Below are positions 37,369 through 50,779 of a stretch of 64,000 nucleotides of DNA, in pieces. Under the pieces are notes generated by a model, which saw only the letters and a program-made list of their open reading frames with translations, had not been told where the DNA came from and did no database searches. The stretch lies in assembly GCF_028476545.1 (NCBI RefSeq), contig NW_026732713.1:309501-373500 (forward strand), read 5' to 3'. Every line of letters starts with the position of its first letter. Position 1 is the first letter of the stretch. Position numbers and translations under genes: made by a program. The DNA is from Physella acuta (lineage: Eukaryota > Mollusca > Gastropoda > Physidae).

Positions 37369-38363
37369 CTGGACAATGTCATCTAAAATACATTGCACCG
37401 AATACACTGTGAACGAATGGTCTTTGTTCATTTCTATAATAGGACCATTATCTACCCAGGGAAAGTATCCTCTGAATACCTTTCCTCAGATGTAAACATT
37501 TTTGTCAGTTTATCTAATCGAATCTCAAAATTCTTTATCCCCCTTTTTTTTTCTCTACATTCATCAAACATTTCTAAAAATAGCCCCCCCCCCCCCTAGC
37601 CTGTTGATAGCACCTCATTAAGGGAGGTAAGCCCTCCCAATGATAAGGCTTTGTGCGGTCAATTTTAGGCCTAAAATCGTATTTCTCTTCTCACGCAACT
37701 AATGAGCTTAGCTGGACGGGCTCAGCAAAAAAAGTCTCTGATTATGTGAGGGAGACAGAAGACGATAGCCGGGAGTACGAGTTCCTTCAGGCGGGTATAA
37801 TTCTTCGTGGAATTCCCCCGAAACTTTTCTTCTCGCTTTACGACTGGCCCTCGTAAAAATGAACTCTAAAGTACAGATTGTATACAGTAAACAGCGAAGT
37901 ATGTGATGTATGAGTTTGGTTTTGTCTTTTAGAAGATAGAAAAAAAAACACATATTTTTACAGGACAGCAGGTACAAAGTTAGACTTCCTTCTATTTCTT
38001 ATACCAAATTATTTTTTACAAAGAACTTAAATATGCGTCAATTTTTAAGCTAATATTCACAACACAAATGACTAAACATACAATACACATATGAAATAAA
38101 TAAGAATACACTTTTTTTTTTAATTATATCATTAAAATTCAAAAGAATTTACACAAGGTTGTCGCAAGAAAGAAATGTAACCATCTTGTATATTGAAACA
38201 CTCAAGTGTACAAGATAACTAAGTAGGCAGGAATAGACAGAAACATGAACCGACTCGGGTGTGATAAAAACTACAACAGTGACGACCTACCCAGCTCAGG
38301 GAAGTTTAAAACCCGGAAAAACAAAAACCCACCATAGGCCCTACTTTGGGTTTGAGTTTATAG
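37369..38363. other. intron 1 sequence without gene
   Basis: A GC-balanced block at about 37600-37860 is open on both strands and contains the imperfect inverted pair tgagcttagctggacgggctcag-like sequence (reported here as its parts gagcttagc and gggctcag). It looks like a dispersed repeat but I cannot assign a family. The rest is unique. Confidence 0.4.
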
Positions 38364-38523
38364 GACGTCCCTGAGTCCACCCAGCTCTGACGGGTACCTG
38401 ACTCACGTTAGTGAAAACAGGCGCTTGGGGATAGTGCTGACCACATTATCCCAATGTATTGGGAGGTCAATGACACATATGAGCTCTACTTTATCCGCCC
38501 CATGTGTCTTGGGCACGAACGGG
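38364..38523 (+). mobile_element. SINE family B, head-truncated
   Basis: Contains gtccacccagctctgacggg, gatagtgctgaccacattat and tttatccgccccatgtgtct. No tRNA-like head. Confidence 0.82.
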
Positions 38524-38719
38524 GTAGAAAAAAGATGGGGCCTACTTTTTGGGCAAAGTTGCGTTCCTTGTCCCAAATATTTGGTTAAAATCAATACAGA
38601 CGGCAAGACAGTAAACAGTAAGGGTGGGATCTGATTGAAAAATAGATAAATATAATTCTCTAAAAGTACAAAGGTTAATCATTAGTGTATCGATAGTTAC
38701 TTAAAGCCATCTTCGACTA

Positions 38720-38990
38720 ACTAATGATCCTCACATAGAACTACTCATAACTAGACGAACGACCCTCACATAGAACTTCTCGCAGCTAGACTTAACTAAC
38801 GACCCTCACATAGAACTACTCACAGCTAGACTAAAAACCCTCAAATAAAACTACTCAAAATTTGACAAAAAACTTCACAAAGAACTACTCACAGCTAGAC
38901 TAACAACCCTCAAATAAAACTACTCACAAATAGACAAACAACCTCCACACAGAACTACTTAGACTAACTAACAACCCTCACATATAACTA
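38720..38990. repeat. ~35-bp minisatellite
   Basis: About eight copies of a unit with core aactactcacagctagacta plus acaaccctcacatag, with variable length. Confidence 0.9.
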
Positions 38991-40589
38991 ATCAAGTCAC
39001 CATAATCCAGCACCCAATCAACCACCCCCCCCCCCCACAGACACACACATAAGAAGACCGGCTAGTCATGACTGAGAGATGAAACCATCTGTCGTGACTT
39101 TGAGGCCACCGTCTTGTGGTTTCACGTCGAGCTAAACACATCCTAAGACTTCCCTTCTACAAAGTTACAAAATTACATTTCTGCTTCAGTTTCTCTATTA
39201 CTTTTCGCCTTTTTTTCCCTCTCTTAATTTTTTTCGTTACATTTTTTTCCCTTCAATTTTTCCTTACATTTTATCTTAACTTTCCCTTTTATTTTTACTT
39301 AATTAGCACATCTATTGATGGCCCGTTACGTCCTTTCCTATTTTTTTTTTCATTTCACTGTATATATACATAGCTTAAAAACTGTTTCTCTAATATTTCC
39401 ACTTCATCATCTTTCTTATTAATTCTCTCCCTTTACATATCCTGGATATGAGCGTAGCTACATTATAAAACGAGCATTAAAACCTTGAGAATAATACGCT
39501 TTTAAAGAACTAAAGAGAAGAAATAAATATACATTTCCTTAAGCTGTTGCTGACTTAGTAAATGCTTTTATTGTTTTAAAAGTACATGAAGATACTGTTT
39601 CAGACCGAACGGTTTAACAATATAGGGAAGTATTTAATTAATTAATTAATTTAAAAAAAAAAAAAACTACCAGTGGGTAATAACAATCAAAGTACAAGTT
39701 GAACTTAAGCCGATTAAACAAATTGATATTTTACAACAAGGTTTTCTAACCAATAAGCATATAGTAAAGTTTGACAAAAGTAACAGAACAATATAACAGA
39801 AAAATATATCTTTAGCATGTTACATCAAATTAATGTTTATAAACATTTCTTAGGAAATTCAAAACTATCTAAAAAAATGTATCGACGAAAACCGAATAAA
39901 TTATGTAAAAAAAAAATTGCCATATCTAGATTGTACCTTAACATTTAAAAATCACCTCTTAACATAACAAAAACAAGATTCTAATGACCAACTCGAGATG
40001 TTCTCAAAAGAAAAATGCTTACCGAATGAGAAATGTCAGGCCTTTCAACCAGTACTTGCTTTCAACTGATAATTGCAACATAATCCCGGCCTGTCGACGT
40101 TTGTCATTTACAAGACATTTAATAATCATAGCGGTTATTTTCTAAGATGGCCGCGGGAGGATCAATTAACCGCTGCTTAAAAACACGACCCGGGAGATGG
40201 TGTGTCCTTTAGTATTCATAACAATTGGCTAATTTATAAACATTATTGATATGCTCTGTCTCTGTTATTTTTTGTCTCTCAATTTGTATACATACAGTTA
40301 CACTTTTTTGTATTCTTACATTTAACTTCATGCAATGTTATGCTTTAGTATCAGTAAAGGTATCACAAATACATGTTGTGTATAATCACTAAGCAGCTGT
40401 TTTTATTATATTCGCCATCACTGTGCCATTTGTTTAGTCATTTAAACACAGAACAACAAAACACAATGTTTCAAAATTCCTTTTGTATATTCTCATTTTT
40501 TTTTAATTTACCAAAGAACCCCCATAGCTCTATGTAGCCTACCAATGTTGTGTTAGTAAAGAATACTATAGATCTAGCGATAATTTGGA
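38991..40589. other. intron 1 sequence without gene
   Basis: Unique AT-rich sequence with a C-run at 39027. The plus-strand 85-codon frame at 39116 is phenylalanine-rich, low-complexity sequence from T-rich DNA. Confidence 0.5.
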
Positions 40590-40794
40590 AGATGAAGTAG
40601 AGTTAATATATTTCTTGACCTCGGCATGTGAAGAGAAGGTGTGGTCAGCTCTTTGCCCAGCCGCCTTTACTTTCCCCAACATAAGTTAGGTACCGTGTGG
40701 TCTTAGGGACGTTCTACTGACTTGGACCCGGATTCCAACCCGAGAATTTCGGATTAGCAGCCTAGCACTCTACCGCTTCGGCCACGCCATCCCA
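40590..40794 (-). mobile_element. tRNA-derived SINE, family B
   Basis: Minus-strand copy with gatgaagtagagtt, cagccgcctttactttcccc and the reverse of a good tRNA-like head ending ctctaccgcttcggccacgc. Confidence 0.85.
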
Positions 40795-41150
40795 TCCCAG
40801 TATTGTGTACACTAATTTAAATTTCCCCAATTATTAGGTTTCGTGTTAAATTTGTTTTCCGCAATCGATTCAAACAATTTACAAATTTTAAAAGCAATCA
40901 AGTAGCGGTCAGAGTAAACAAAAACCATTTTTTTTCTAACCCCCCCTCTCCCAAGTAAGGTAAACTCAAAAGACTTAAATAAAGTCACCCATTGGATAAC
41001 AGAGACTTATTTTAAAGGGTTGATCTCGTTATAAAACATGATTTAAGTTTTAAATCAATCGATACATTGATAATAAAAAAAAATTGAAACACCTCATCTC
41101 CATTAAACAATCAATTGATTCATGTAAAGTTCGAGTACATGGTACATTGA
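40795..41150. other. intron 1 sequence without gene
   Basis: AT-rich unique sequence, nothing recognised. Confidence 0.5.
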
Positions 41151-41154
41151 CAAT

Positions 41155-41430
41155 AAAATATGCAAAAAAAAAAACATTTTAAAAACGTACACAATCAGAA
41201 TCTATAAGAAAAAAAAGTGACTTCTCAATTCGCATTTCGCACACGGAACATTTACAAAAAAAAAAAAAAAAATAAGCAAAAGTATTTTAAAAGCATACAA
41301 AATAGGAATTTATACGATACAATAAAAGTGACTGCTCCTTTTGCATTTCGCACATGCAACATATACAACAAAATAAGCTAAAGTATTTTAAAAGCATACA
41401 AAATCGGAATCTATAAGATAAAAAAAAAAT
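41155..41430. repeat. ~105-bp direct repeat, three copies
   Basis: Copies contain tattttaaaagcatacaaaa, ggaatctataagat and tgcatttcgcacatgcaac. Equivalent positions near 41175, 41285 and 41387. Confidence 0.85.
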
Positions 41431-41974
41431 GTCATTTCTCATTCCACATTCAGGTCAAAGACACGCATGTTTTATCACGCAAGTTTGAAAAAAAAAAAAC
41501 AGACGGGTAAGAAGACGATGGTGCGGACGTCTATAACTCTTCATTACTCATCATGTAATGCAGTATTTACATCAGTTACCACTGTTTTATCTCAGTGGTT
41601 TTATTTTTACCTAAGCTATTTTAAAGCATGTAAGGGAGACAACGTTTTTTTAGAGTAATGTTCGGAAACTGAAATCAAAATTACGTAAGTATACGACGGA
41701 TGATCTAAAAAATGCACTTTAAGATCATTAGGACCGAGTGCGTTATATAAACGGCAATGTTACAGCATCATTCGTATTTTTATTTTTAAATGCCACACCT
41801 TAAATCTTGAATGTATTTAGAAAAGCAAACACTAAATCTAGTTTGATATCACGCCATATATAAGGGGTAAACTATTACAACAACTATTAATGAGTCAGAC
41901 CAAATAATGGTGATTAATAAAGAAAAAAAATAAATAAAAAATCCATTGAATCATTTAATTTCACATTTGCATTT

Positions 41975-42012
<38 letters not shown>

Positions 42013-42294
42013 TTTAGACGTTTTGTATTAGATCTATGTATAAGTAAACCATCTTAAATGAATGAAAGTAGGCTACAAGTAAGAAAGAAATATTACTATT
42101 GTAAATCTGAATCAGTCCTCACAAGCCGGTGATGAAAACTGTAATACTAAAGCGAACACACACAACTGACGCTGTAAATTACATGCCTGAGGCAAAAAAA
42201 AAAATTAAAAAAAAAAGAAGAAAAAAAATACATCTAACAAAAATTGGCAAAGAAATAAACCGAAAACAAACATAATGCTTATAGTATCACCAAC

Positions 42295-42369
<75 letters not shown>

Positions 42370-43588
42370 TTAATGCATCTCTCTCCATCTAAATCGATAA
42401 AATATAAACTGAATATTTGAGTGAGTGCAGGACTAAAATGGATTCAGGCCGTCTGTTTTGTAAATCCGATAACCGCCTAAAGTTAGCCGGCAGACCTGCG
42501 CTAACACCTCTATTGAACGAAAACGGTAAACCGGCTACCATCGATTCACCAACGGGTTGGCTTTAGGGGGGGGGGTTGTCTGAGGTTGCGTTATGCCATC
42601 CCATCCAGGGATAAACCTAAGCCATATGCTACTAAAACACCAAAGCTTAAAACGGTCGATGAACGACCGTACGCCTTTTTAAAGCTTAGGTCGGAATACA
42701 ATAATACATCCAGTCATGTCACCTATTTAACACAATCCACTCTTAACTAAAAGTAACCGCAGCAGTTAGTCTTACTAAACACGAACACAACAAAAATCTC
42801 TCGCTTCTATTCAAAACATGAACTTACTTGTCAATCACGCTTCGTATTTCAATGTTACTTTTATATCAATAACCACTCGGCCGCTCAAAGATACAACAAA
42901 AAGCGGCCATCACACGGCATACAAAACAAACCAAAAAAACATCATTCCCAACCATCTGTGCCCATCTTCCTCACTTTACGAAATTCTAATCCGATTAAAA
43001 AAATTTCAAACTTAAAAAAAAAATTCAAAAAAATTTGCTCCGCTTTTTCTTTTACACTGAAGTTTAACCGCGACGTTTTGTGTAGACTTAATCCTACTTA
43101 GGGTCTTTACGTTCACTAAAGGAATTCACCCCCCCCCCCCCTCTTTTCCTTAACGTTTATCAAAAGAACCTATCCTCCATTAAAAAAAAAAAAAACGATT
43201 CACTAAACGACCAGGTTTAAGCTCGTGGACCCATAGATGGATCAGACATGATTTGTCGTTTGATGGATGTTTTCAAACAGCCACACTCGCAAAAGATTAG
43301 AACATTCGATTGAACAAACGGGCGAGTACGTGTCTGGTTTTACACGCCGGAGACTTGCACACAATAGCTAGCACACAATCTGGTTAGCCACTTTATAAAA
43401 AAAAAAAAATTAGTTGATAACACGTTAGAGAGATTTTCAACCATTTTAAACTGAAAATAATTACACTGCGGTGAACTGGCTAAATCAATAAACAATTATT
43501 AGACTAAAATAGAACTTATTTACACACAATTTTTTTTTCGCAATCTAACACCAACACTTTGAAGGGAGCTCAATATTAACAGGGAAGA
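41431..43588. other. intron 1 sequence without gene
   Basis: AT-rich, with a poly-T run (41980-42009), a C-run near 43128 and a (TA)n tract at 42298-42365. No gene recognised. Confidence 0.5.
42298..42365. repeat. (TA)n microsatellite
   Basis: About 68 bases of uninterrupted TA dinucleotide. Confidence 0.97.
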
Positions 43589-43589
43589 A

Positions 43590-44190
43590 AAATCTATGAT
43601 GGTAGACACCCTATGGCCCGAGGCAAGAATCTATGATGGTAGACACCCTATGGCCCGAGGCAAGAATCTATGAGACACCCTATGGCCCGAGGGAAGAATC
43701 TATGATAGTAAACACCCTATAACCCGAGGCATTAATCTATGAGACACCCTATGGCCCGAGGGAAGAATCTATGATAGTAAACACCCTATAACCCGAGGCA
43801 TTAATCTATGAGACACCCTATGACCCGAGGCAAGAATCTATGATGGTAGACGAGGCAAGAATCTATGATGGTAGACACCCTATGACCCGAGGCAAGAATC
43901 TATGATGGTAGACACCCTATGACCCGAGGCGAGAATCTATGATGGTAGACACCCTATGACCCGAGGCAAGAATCTATGATGGTAGACACCCTATGACCCG
44001 AGGCGAGAATCTATGATGGTAGACACCCTATGACCCGAGGCAAGAATCTATGATGGTAGACACCCTATGACCCGAGGCAAGAATCTATGATGGTAGACAC
44101 CCTATGACCCGAGGCAAGAATCTATGATGGTAGACACCCTATGACCCGAGGCGAGAATCTATGATGGTAGACACCATATGACCCGAGCAA
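43590..44190. repeat. 37-bp minisatellite
   Basis: About 16 copies of a 37-bp unit, gaatctatgatggtagacac plus cctatgacccgaggcaa. Copies on the left are more diverged (missing tgatggta) and those on the right are nearly identical. Confidence 0.95.
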
Positions 44191-44289
44191 GACCACCAAA
44201 TAATCGAACACGGACTCAGCACAGCGTAACTCACTAAGTTCCCGTCATGGATGAGTTTACACCAGCAACCCACGGCTGAAATGGTTTCA

Positions 44290-44760
44290 ACCGATCAGCT
44301 AATCGAGCGTGGAGATTTGCCATTATAACCGCATTACTCATTCGATAGTTGGCCTGGTATAATACACGTATAACACATTCGATTGCTGGTGTGCTATTAT
44401 AACAGTATAACTCATTCGATAGTTGGTGTGCTATTATAATAGTATAACTCATTCGATAGCATATCTGTCGTTATAACCGGATAACGCATTCGATCGTTGT
44501 CTGCCATAATAACCGCATACCTCATGTAATAGTTGGTCTGCCATTATAACCGTATAACGCGTTCGATAGTTGGTCTACTATTATAAATAATGTATAAAAT
44601 ATAGTAGATCTGTCGGTATCAGGGCAAAACTCATTCGATCGCAGATCTGTCTTTATAACCGTATAACTAATGTGATAGTTAGTCTGTCATTATAACAGCA
44701 TAACACATTGAATAATACATATGCCATTACAACTGTGTCACATATTCGATACAAGACCTT
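44290..44760. repeat. ~36-bp degenerate minisatellite
   Basis: About 12 diverged copies of cattataaccgtataactca plus ttcgatagttggtctgc, directly following the 37-bp array. Confidence 0.85.
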
Positions 44761-45372
44761 AGAAATCAAGCGTGAGTTCATTCAAAAGTAGGTGTGCCAT
44801 CATAAACTAATTCAACAGTTTTGAACAGTTTTCGCAAGAAGAGAAAAAATAAATGTGATTGAGATAGTCGAAATGGTTGAAAACCATTTATCATTACAAG
44901 GTATGTCGAAAGAGGCGCTTTTAGGGAGAAGCTGGGGGTATAAACCTCCTTCTAAATAACAAATCTACTGCATATTTATACTTCGGGATCTTTTAAACGA
45001 AATTACCCGGTTTTATGCTTCTTACTATATACTCGCATAACTATGACAGGCTATCGGAAGGTATGGGGAGGCTTAGTCCCTCCCCCCCTCCCTCCTAGAT
45101 TTGTATTTGGATATATATCTACTACCCTTCCGTCCTTAAAAAAAAATAAACAAAAGACAACAACGAAAAGCTAAATTAGCTGTTGTTTTTTGAAAATTAG
45201 AATTTGAGTATGGTGATTGTAATGCCTTAACGTAGGGAGAAGTTTAGCCGCATGTGGTTGGATAGCTGTAAGCGCTTATTTCAATAAGTACTTTAGTGGA
45301 ACGCCTAACCCAACAGTACCAACACTTTGTTACACAAACACACACACACACATGAAAGAAAATACAACTCAC
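44761..45372. other. start of intron 1, no other feature
   Basis: Unique AT-rich sequence ending at the exon 1 donor, with a short (CA)n near 45340. Nothing recognised. Confidence 0.5.
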
Positions 45373-45451
45373 CTTTGACTGACGACAGCTTATCACCCAC
45401 AACTTGCTTAGCTATGAATGCTGCCATTGTTTAGAATACTCCGAATCAGTC
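45373..45451 (-). CDS. cpx: complexin, exon with start codon (residues 1-18 plus split codon)
   Basis: 79 bases. Coding begins at the ATG whose first base is at 45427 (context taaacaATGG, with a purine at -3 and G at +4) and runs 55 bases to the donor AAAG followed by gtgagt, in phase 1. With the completed split codon it reads MAAFIAKQVVGDKLSSVKG, the conserved complexin N-terminus (fly MAAFIAKQMVGNQLSAVKG). The N-terminal segment is the part linked to fusion promotion. Upstream of the ATG, a pyrimidine-rich tttgtttgttgtttccag directly precedes GACTGATTC, so this exon starts at 45451 with 24 bases of 5' UTR and at least one non-coding exon should precede it. Confidence 0.97.
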
Positions 45452-45739
45452 CTGGAAACAACAAACAAAATCCCACAACAAATATCCTAAGTCCAGCACC
45501 ACCAACGAATCAAGTCTAGTGAGGTTCTATAAAAACCCTCAACGATCCCGTCAGAGAAAAAAGAACAAAAAAATTATCCTCCGATGCCGATAAAACCAGA
45601 GAGCACACAGAAATAACAATAATCTGGATGGGGATCCTGAAGACGTATTTCCGGTTCCTCCCCAGTCAGCTGTTGAAGCGAGATGACTTACAGCGCAGTT
45701 ATCGTTTCAAGCCGATCGAGTACCCACAGAATGGCAGGT

Positions 45740-45830
45740 GGGTGAACGGCAGGAGGGGCGATTGTACCGGTTGGAGGGGCGACTGTACCGGTTGGATGAG
45801 AGACTGTACCGGTTGGATGGAAGACTGTAC
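45740..45830. repeat. 21-bp minisatellite, four copies
   Basis: Four copies of gattgtaccggttggaggg, with period 21. Confidence 0.88.
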
Positions 45831-46924
45831 CAAGGACGGCACGGGCGATCTATGGAGCGCGAATCGCATTGATCCCAAGTACCTGAAAAAGAAGAGAGAA
45901 AAAAAAAACATAAGCCAAATTATACATTATTAAGTACAATCTATATGCTACTCTCTTTACCTACAAATAACAACGAATCAAATCTGACATTACAATTTTT
46001 TTTTCTAAAGACAACCTAGACCGTATAATATATACTTTCACAAACTTCTATTTATATTATAGTTAATATCCCCACGAACATACACGTCTCTGTTACATTA
46101 AGCCATACACTGTATGTGAAGTTTGCTTGAAAAAAAAGCCAACGCTTAGTGATGACGGAACTTTTGTAAAGTACACCATATGGCTCGACCATACGGAGAA
46201 GTCCACGAAACTCCCCCTACCCCCTTCCTCACACACAAAAACGACATTACGGCGTATTGCATTAGCCCAACTCCTACGGGCTGTATCGACCAGTCACGGA
46301 GAATCACGAGCGTTCACGGAGAAAATCTCGGATCAAACGCGAACAGATTGTTGGCAAAACGCTGAGAGGTGTGCTCAAACCTTCGGGTCAATCGAATAGT
46401 CTATGTTGGTGGCGGGTAGTTAAGGTGGTGGGGGGTCGTGGTCTGGACCTGTTTGTCTAGAAAATCGAGAGAGGGAGGGGGTAGCGACCCACAAGCTGCT
46501 TGCGTGATTTAACTAATGGGGCTGCTAGGTAAGGATGGGGGAGGTAGGTGGATGATGAGATGAGTTTGGACTTGTATGATATAGTGTGACGAAGTGGATT
46601 TTCAGAAATAGCGAGTTCGACTTTAAGAGAAATTTTAAAGTAATTTTTAAAGTTACTTTTAAAGAAATCTTAGTGCACATTTATCATTTATAAAAGACGT
46701 TTTCTTTTTTTTAACAAATCTTAATAAAATCGAATAGGTTGGAAGACTCACGTAGGACGTCATTTTATACGTTAAACAATTTCTGACAATGTCGGGAGGA
46801 GAGGGATGTTTTCTTAAAAAAACAAATTAAAAAAAAAAAAAACGACTTACGTCGTTTATGGACTTTGTGGGGTTGGGGAAATTTTAAATAAAAGCAAATG
46901 TGTCATTTTTCACCTGGATATAAC
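45831..46924. other. upstream flank of complexin start exon, no confirmed gene
   Basis: Contains a relatively CpG-rich block (46180-46400) with an open plus frame of 90 codons and no recognised domain. A promoter or non-coding first exon of complexin could be here, but no element can be pinned down from sequence alone. Confidence 0.35.
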
Positions 46925-47133
46925 GACTGCTAACCAAAAAGTCTCCAGTTAGGATCCGTGGAATCGTAGTACGTCCCAGAGTCCCCCAACTCTGATAGGT
47001 ACCTGACTTAAGGAAAGCAAAAGCGACTGGGCATAGTGCTGACCACACAATCACTTATACGCTGATGTTACATAAATATGTGAACACTACTTCACCTACT
47101 CCGTGAGCCGACAGGTTCGAAAGGGAACTTTAC
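46925..47133 (+). mobile_element. SINE family B, diverged
   Basis: Contains gctaaccaaaaagtctcca of the head, then acctgacttaaggaaagc, gggcatagtgctgaccacac and gagccgacaggttcgaaag. More diverged than the other copies. Confidence 0.75.
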
Positions 47134-47448
47134 TTTCCTATATCTGAAGGTGAAACCTAAATATTAACTTTCGTGAAAGCGTACGGCAAGTGGAACAGTT
47201 GAAGAAACTTCTCACAACGTACACGGATGAAATTATTGTATAGTTATAGATCTGTTTGTTTCGGTAAAAAAAACATTTCAAGCTCGAAAATCAATAAACA
47301 CAGAAACACCATCCAATTGTTTGTCAAAACTCAACACACAATATGTAACTTTATCTCATTTCGTCTTCGCCTGAATTTAAATTGAATTGAAATTTAACCT
47401 TTACGTTAAAAAAAAGTAAATCAGAATGTCAATAATGTTTTCATCATT

Positions 47449-47689
47449 TCCAGTTCGCGCCTCAAACACATGGGGCGGATGAAGTAGAGTTTATCTGCTT
47501 CAGAGACCTCGGTATGTGAAGGGATAGTGTGGTCAGCACTATTCCCAGCCGCCTTTGTTTACCTAATGTAAGTTAAGTACACGTTAGAGCTGGGTGGACT
47601 CAGGGACGTTTCACTCATTTGAATCCGGATTCCAACTCGAGACTCTCGGGTTAGCAGTCTAACTCTCTACCACTAGGCCACGTCGTCCC
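47449..47689 (-). mobile_element. tRNA-derived SINE, family B (nearly full length)
   Basis: Minus-strand copy running from cacatggggcggatgaagta through cagccgcctttgtttaccta to the reverse of a good tRNA-like head (ctctaccactaggccacgtc). It serves as a reference copy for the family here. Confidence 0.88.
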
Positions 47690-48498
47690 ATAACAAAATC
47701 TTATAAGAGGATGATTCATTCAATGACAATCTCGAACTTGCATGGGAAAAGATTTAATAATCTGTGAGAACGCGTCAACAACCAATTAATTATTAAATTA
47801 AGTTAAGACAATGCATCTGATTAAACAATAATCAAGCAACAAAAAAAAAAAGACTAGTACCACAACCATATTATTACAACGTTAAACATATAGGCGATAT
47901 TGCTATCACCACATACACTAAATTATGACCAAACTTAATAGATTTCATGCACACGCAGGAAAACGTAGTTGATTATAACAAAAAAAAAAATAAATAACTC
48001 AGCAACGAGCGGACCTAATGTTACATTTCTTTATTAATCACAGAGAGAAGTATTGCTTTTCATTTGATCAGGCCCACGAATCAATACGTCATGAGTATGT
48101 GTGCACATGGCCTGCTCACTCGTGTATTATGCCCCCTCATTGAAAGAGGATAAAAAAATATTCTATACTCAACTATGGGGCTGAATGTGGCTAATTATAT
48201 TTTTTTGTGTGGAGAGTTTCTTTCAAGAGTTATATGCTAGGGGTTACGTGAGTGTCCATACTGACGTCACTAGTGAAATGAACGTGTGTTTAGTATGACA
48301 TGTGTTGTATGTTTGACAGTGATGTCACATATACTATGGGAGTCCTTGAATGTGAATTTGATTATAGAATAGTAATGGGACAGATGTCAAGAAGTCTCAA
48401 GTTATGGGATCATAAACTAACACAACACTGGCTTGTGGGAAATCGAATAGGATAGGAATAGAATTGATCAAAGGGCCTTACAATACCACTATTTAATG

Positions 48499-48500
<2 letters not shown>

Positions 48501-48549
<49 letters not shown>
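48501..48549. repeat. (TA)n microsatellite
   Basis: About 49 bases of TA. Confidence 0.95.
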
Positions 48550-48552
<3 letters not shown>

Positions 48553-48646
48553 CTTTTGGTGTAAAGAAAAAAAAAGATCTTTATCTACCGACATGGTTAA
48601 GTATAAATACTTCTGATAAAATATGATTTCTCACTTGCGCAAGTTT

Positions 48647-48649
<3 letters not shown>

Positions 48650-48692
<43 letters not shown>
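48650..48692. repeat. poly-A tract
   Basis: More than 40 consecutive A. Confidence 0.95.
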
Positions 48693-48694
<2 letters not shown>

Positions 48695-50209
48695 ATTAGT
48701 CGTAGCGTTTTTTTTTTAACAAAAAGATGTCGGACTTCTTAAGAAATGGATGACAACTACGACCCAATTTGTCACCGTGTATTCACGTTTTTTTTTTTAA
48801 ATTAACAAATACACAGACAAAAAATCGTATACATTGATTGGATCTGTTAGAGTATTTTTAAAATGAGATTCTTGAAAGAAAAAAAAACTGTTTCAATGGT
48901 TAATTAAGAACACTAATGGATTTTTGTGGTGAACCAATTTGGCCAGAGCTTAGATGGAAAGATGAACGTGGTGTGAATCCTAGCAACAGTCAAATAAAAT
49001 ATGTCTGGAACATTTTAAAGAAAACAGATGAAGAAGTTGTAACTGGCAAATACAAATTGAGTACTGAAAAGATTTAAAAAAGAAACTCAGATTTTGTATT
49101 TTCATTTAAAAAAAAAAAAACAAAAAAACCCATACTAAAAGTAAACGTTAGCCGAATTTTGCGCAAATGGATTGGGTCGATTTTTTGCAATACGAGCTTC
49201 CAGTCGCGGCGTAAGAATACAAGATGGTTGTCTAAAGCGGTGAAATATGACGTGTGACTACGCGTCATAAAATAAGCTAACCTCGGGCGGTGTTATTGGC
49301 TGTATTTCATAACCATAACAGGGACAGATTGCATATGGCTGGGAATACAAAACTAAGGCAAGGGGAAAAAAGAGAGGGGTAAAATAGCTTTTTATTGATT
49401 TTTATCCCGCAACTTGAGAATTTTATTTGCTCATGCATGAAGACTGTAATGATTTGTTTCATTGATACCATAACGATTTTCATAATCCGGGGATCGTTTT
49501 TTTTTTTAATATCAGGTAGTGGCTGAGTCGGTAGGTGTAGGTTCTGGCGATGGTTTTGTACTCATGATGACATTCACATGTACGGCGGCGCATCGGGGCA
49601 TTAACAGAGCAAATAAAGTACAGTAGAAGTGGTGGGGGGTGGGGGGTGGGGGGGATATCCGCTAGTATTAGGTTGAAATTGGTCTGAGTTTGTGAGAGTC
49701 AAAGGGGTTGAGTTTCTGAGAGTCAAAGGGTTTGAGTTTTTACAGTAAAGGTCATGAAGCTTGAGGAGTAATGGTGAGGTTGATTTTAAAAGGTGAAGGC
49801 TTTATCGGTCTATTGTATACCATACTTTCAGATGCAATCTCGTGTTCTATATATGGAAACATACATATGGCCCAGAGGGTATAAACTTAAAAGACGTGAT
49901 CGAAAAGCAAGAGCCGATTTTAAAACAGGCACAGATCACCAAACATATTTTAGTTTGCTTGAAAAAACAAGTTTCTAACCAATACAGATCCGAAAATACA
50001 AAACCTACACTTGGGCGAAAAACAAGCACAACTATAATTAAAACAGAACAAAAATGTATCATTATGCATGCAGCATTTAGTGGTCTTGCATAAACATTCA
50101 TAACCCATGCTTAGTGTTGTTCTAGTCACCAATCTTAAGTCTTCATCAAATATATTCTTACATTAATCTTTACCGGCTAATCCTGTCTACGCGTTCAAAA
50201 ACCGAACGT

Positions 50210-50470
50210 GTACTAAACACCACCTTAAACCCTAGCCAATCAGCATAAGTAGCTACTATCACCACCTTAAACCCTAGCCAATCAACTAAGTAGCTACTAT
50301 CACCACCTTAAACCCTAGCCAATCACCTTAAGTAGCTACTGTCACCACCTCAAACCCTAGCCAATCACCTTAAGTAGCTACTATCACCACCTTAAACCCT
50401 AGCCAATCACCTAAAGTAGCTACTATCACCACCTCAAACCCTAGCCAATCAGCTTAAGTAGCTACTACCA
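50210..50470. repeat. 42-bp minisatellite
   Basis: Six copies of ccttaaaccctagccaatca plus ccttaagtagctactatcac, with period 42 measured from 50223 to 50265. Confidence 0.95.
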
Positions 50471-50553
50471 GTAACAAAACCACTACTCCATCAACAGCTA
50501 ACAGCATGGCCAGTGATATGCAAGTTCGAAGTGTCTAAAAGAAAGAACACGTT

Positions 50554-50779
50554 AGACAGATGAGGCTGGTGAAGTAGAGTTAAGCTGTTTCAATTACCTC
50601 GACATATAAAGTATAGTGTGGTCAGCACTAAGCCCAGCCGCCTTAGATTTCCCCAACGTGAGTCAGATACCTAACAGAGCTGGGTGGACAGGTGTGTTCA
50701 CCGGACTCAAGTCTTGGATGCGATCTCAAGTACTTCAGGTTAACAGCCGTTCGCTCTACCAATCGACCACGCGACCCCC
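50554..50779 (-). mobile_element. tRNA-derived SINE, family B
   Basis: Minus-strand copy with gtgaagtagagttaagctg, gtggtcagcactaagcccag and the reverse tRNA-like head ending gctctaccaatcgaccacgc. Confidence 0.85.

Larger units (their letters stand above)
47690..50200. other. flanking sequence without gene
   Basis: AT-rich unique sequence with (TA)n at 48501-48549, poly-A at 48650-48692, and a 24-bp triplicate (gagagtcaaaggggttgagtt) near 49685-49740. Short frames at 49793-50093 have no recognised domain. Confidence 0.45.

Noticed and set aside
46127-46399. 90-codon plus-strand frame as a small gene
   Set aside because: No domain, no splice-consistent partner exons, two overlapping frames of similar length, and no coding bias visible.
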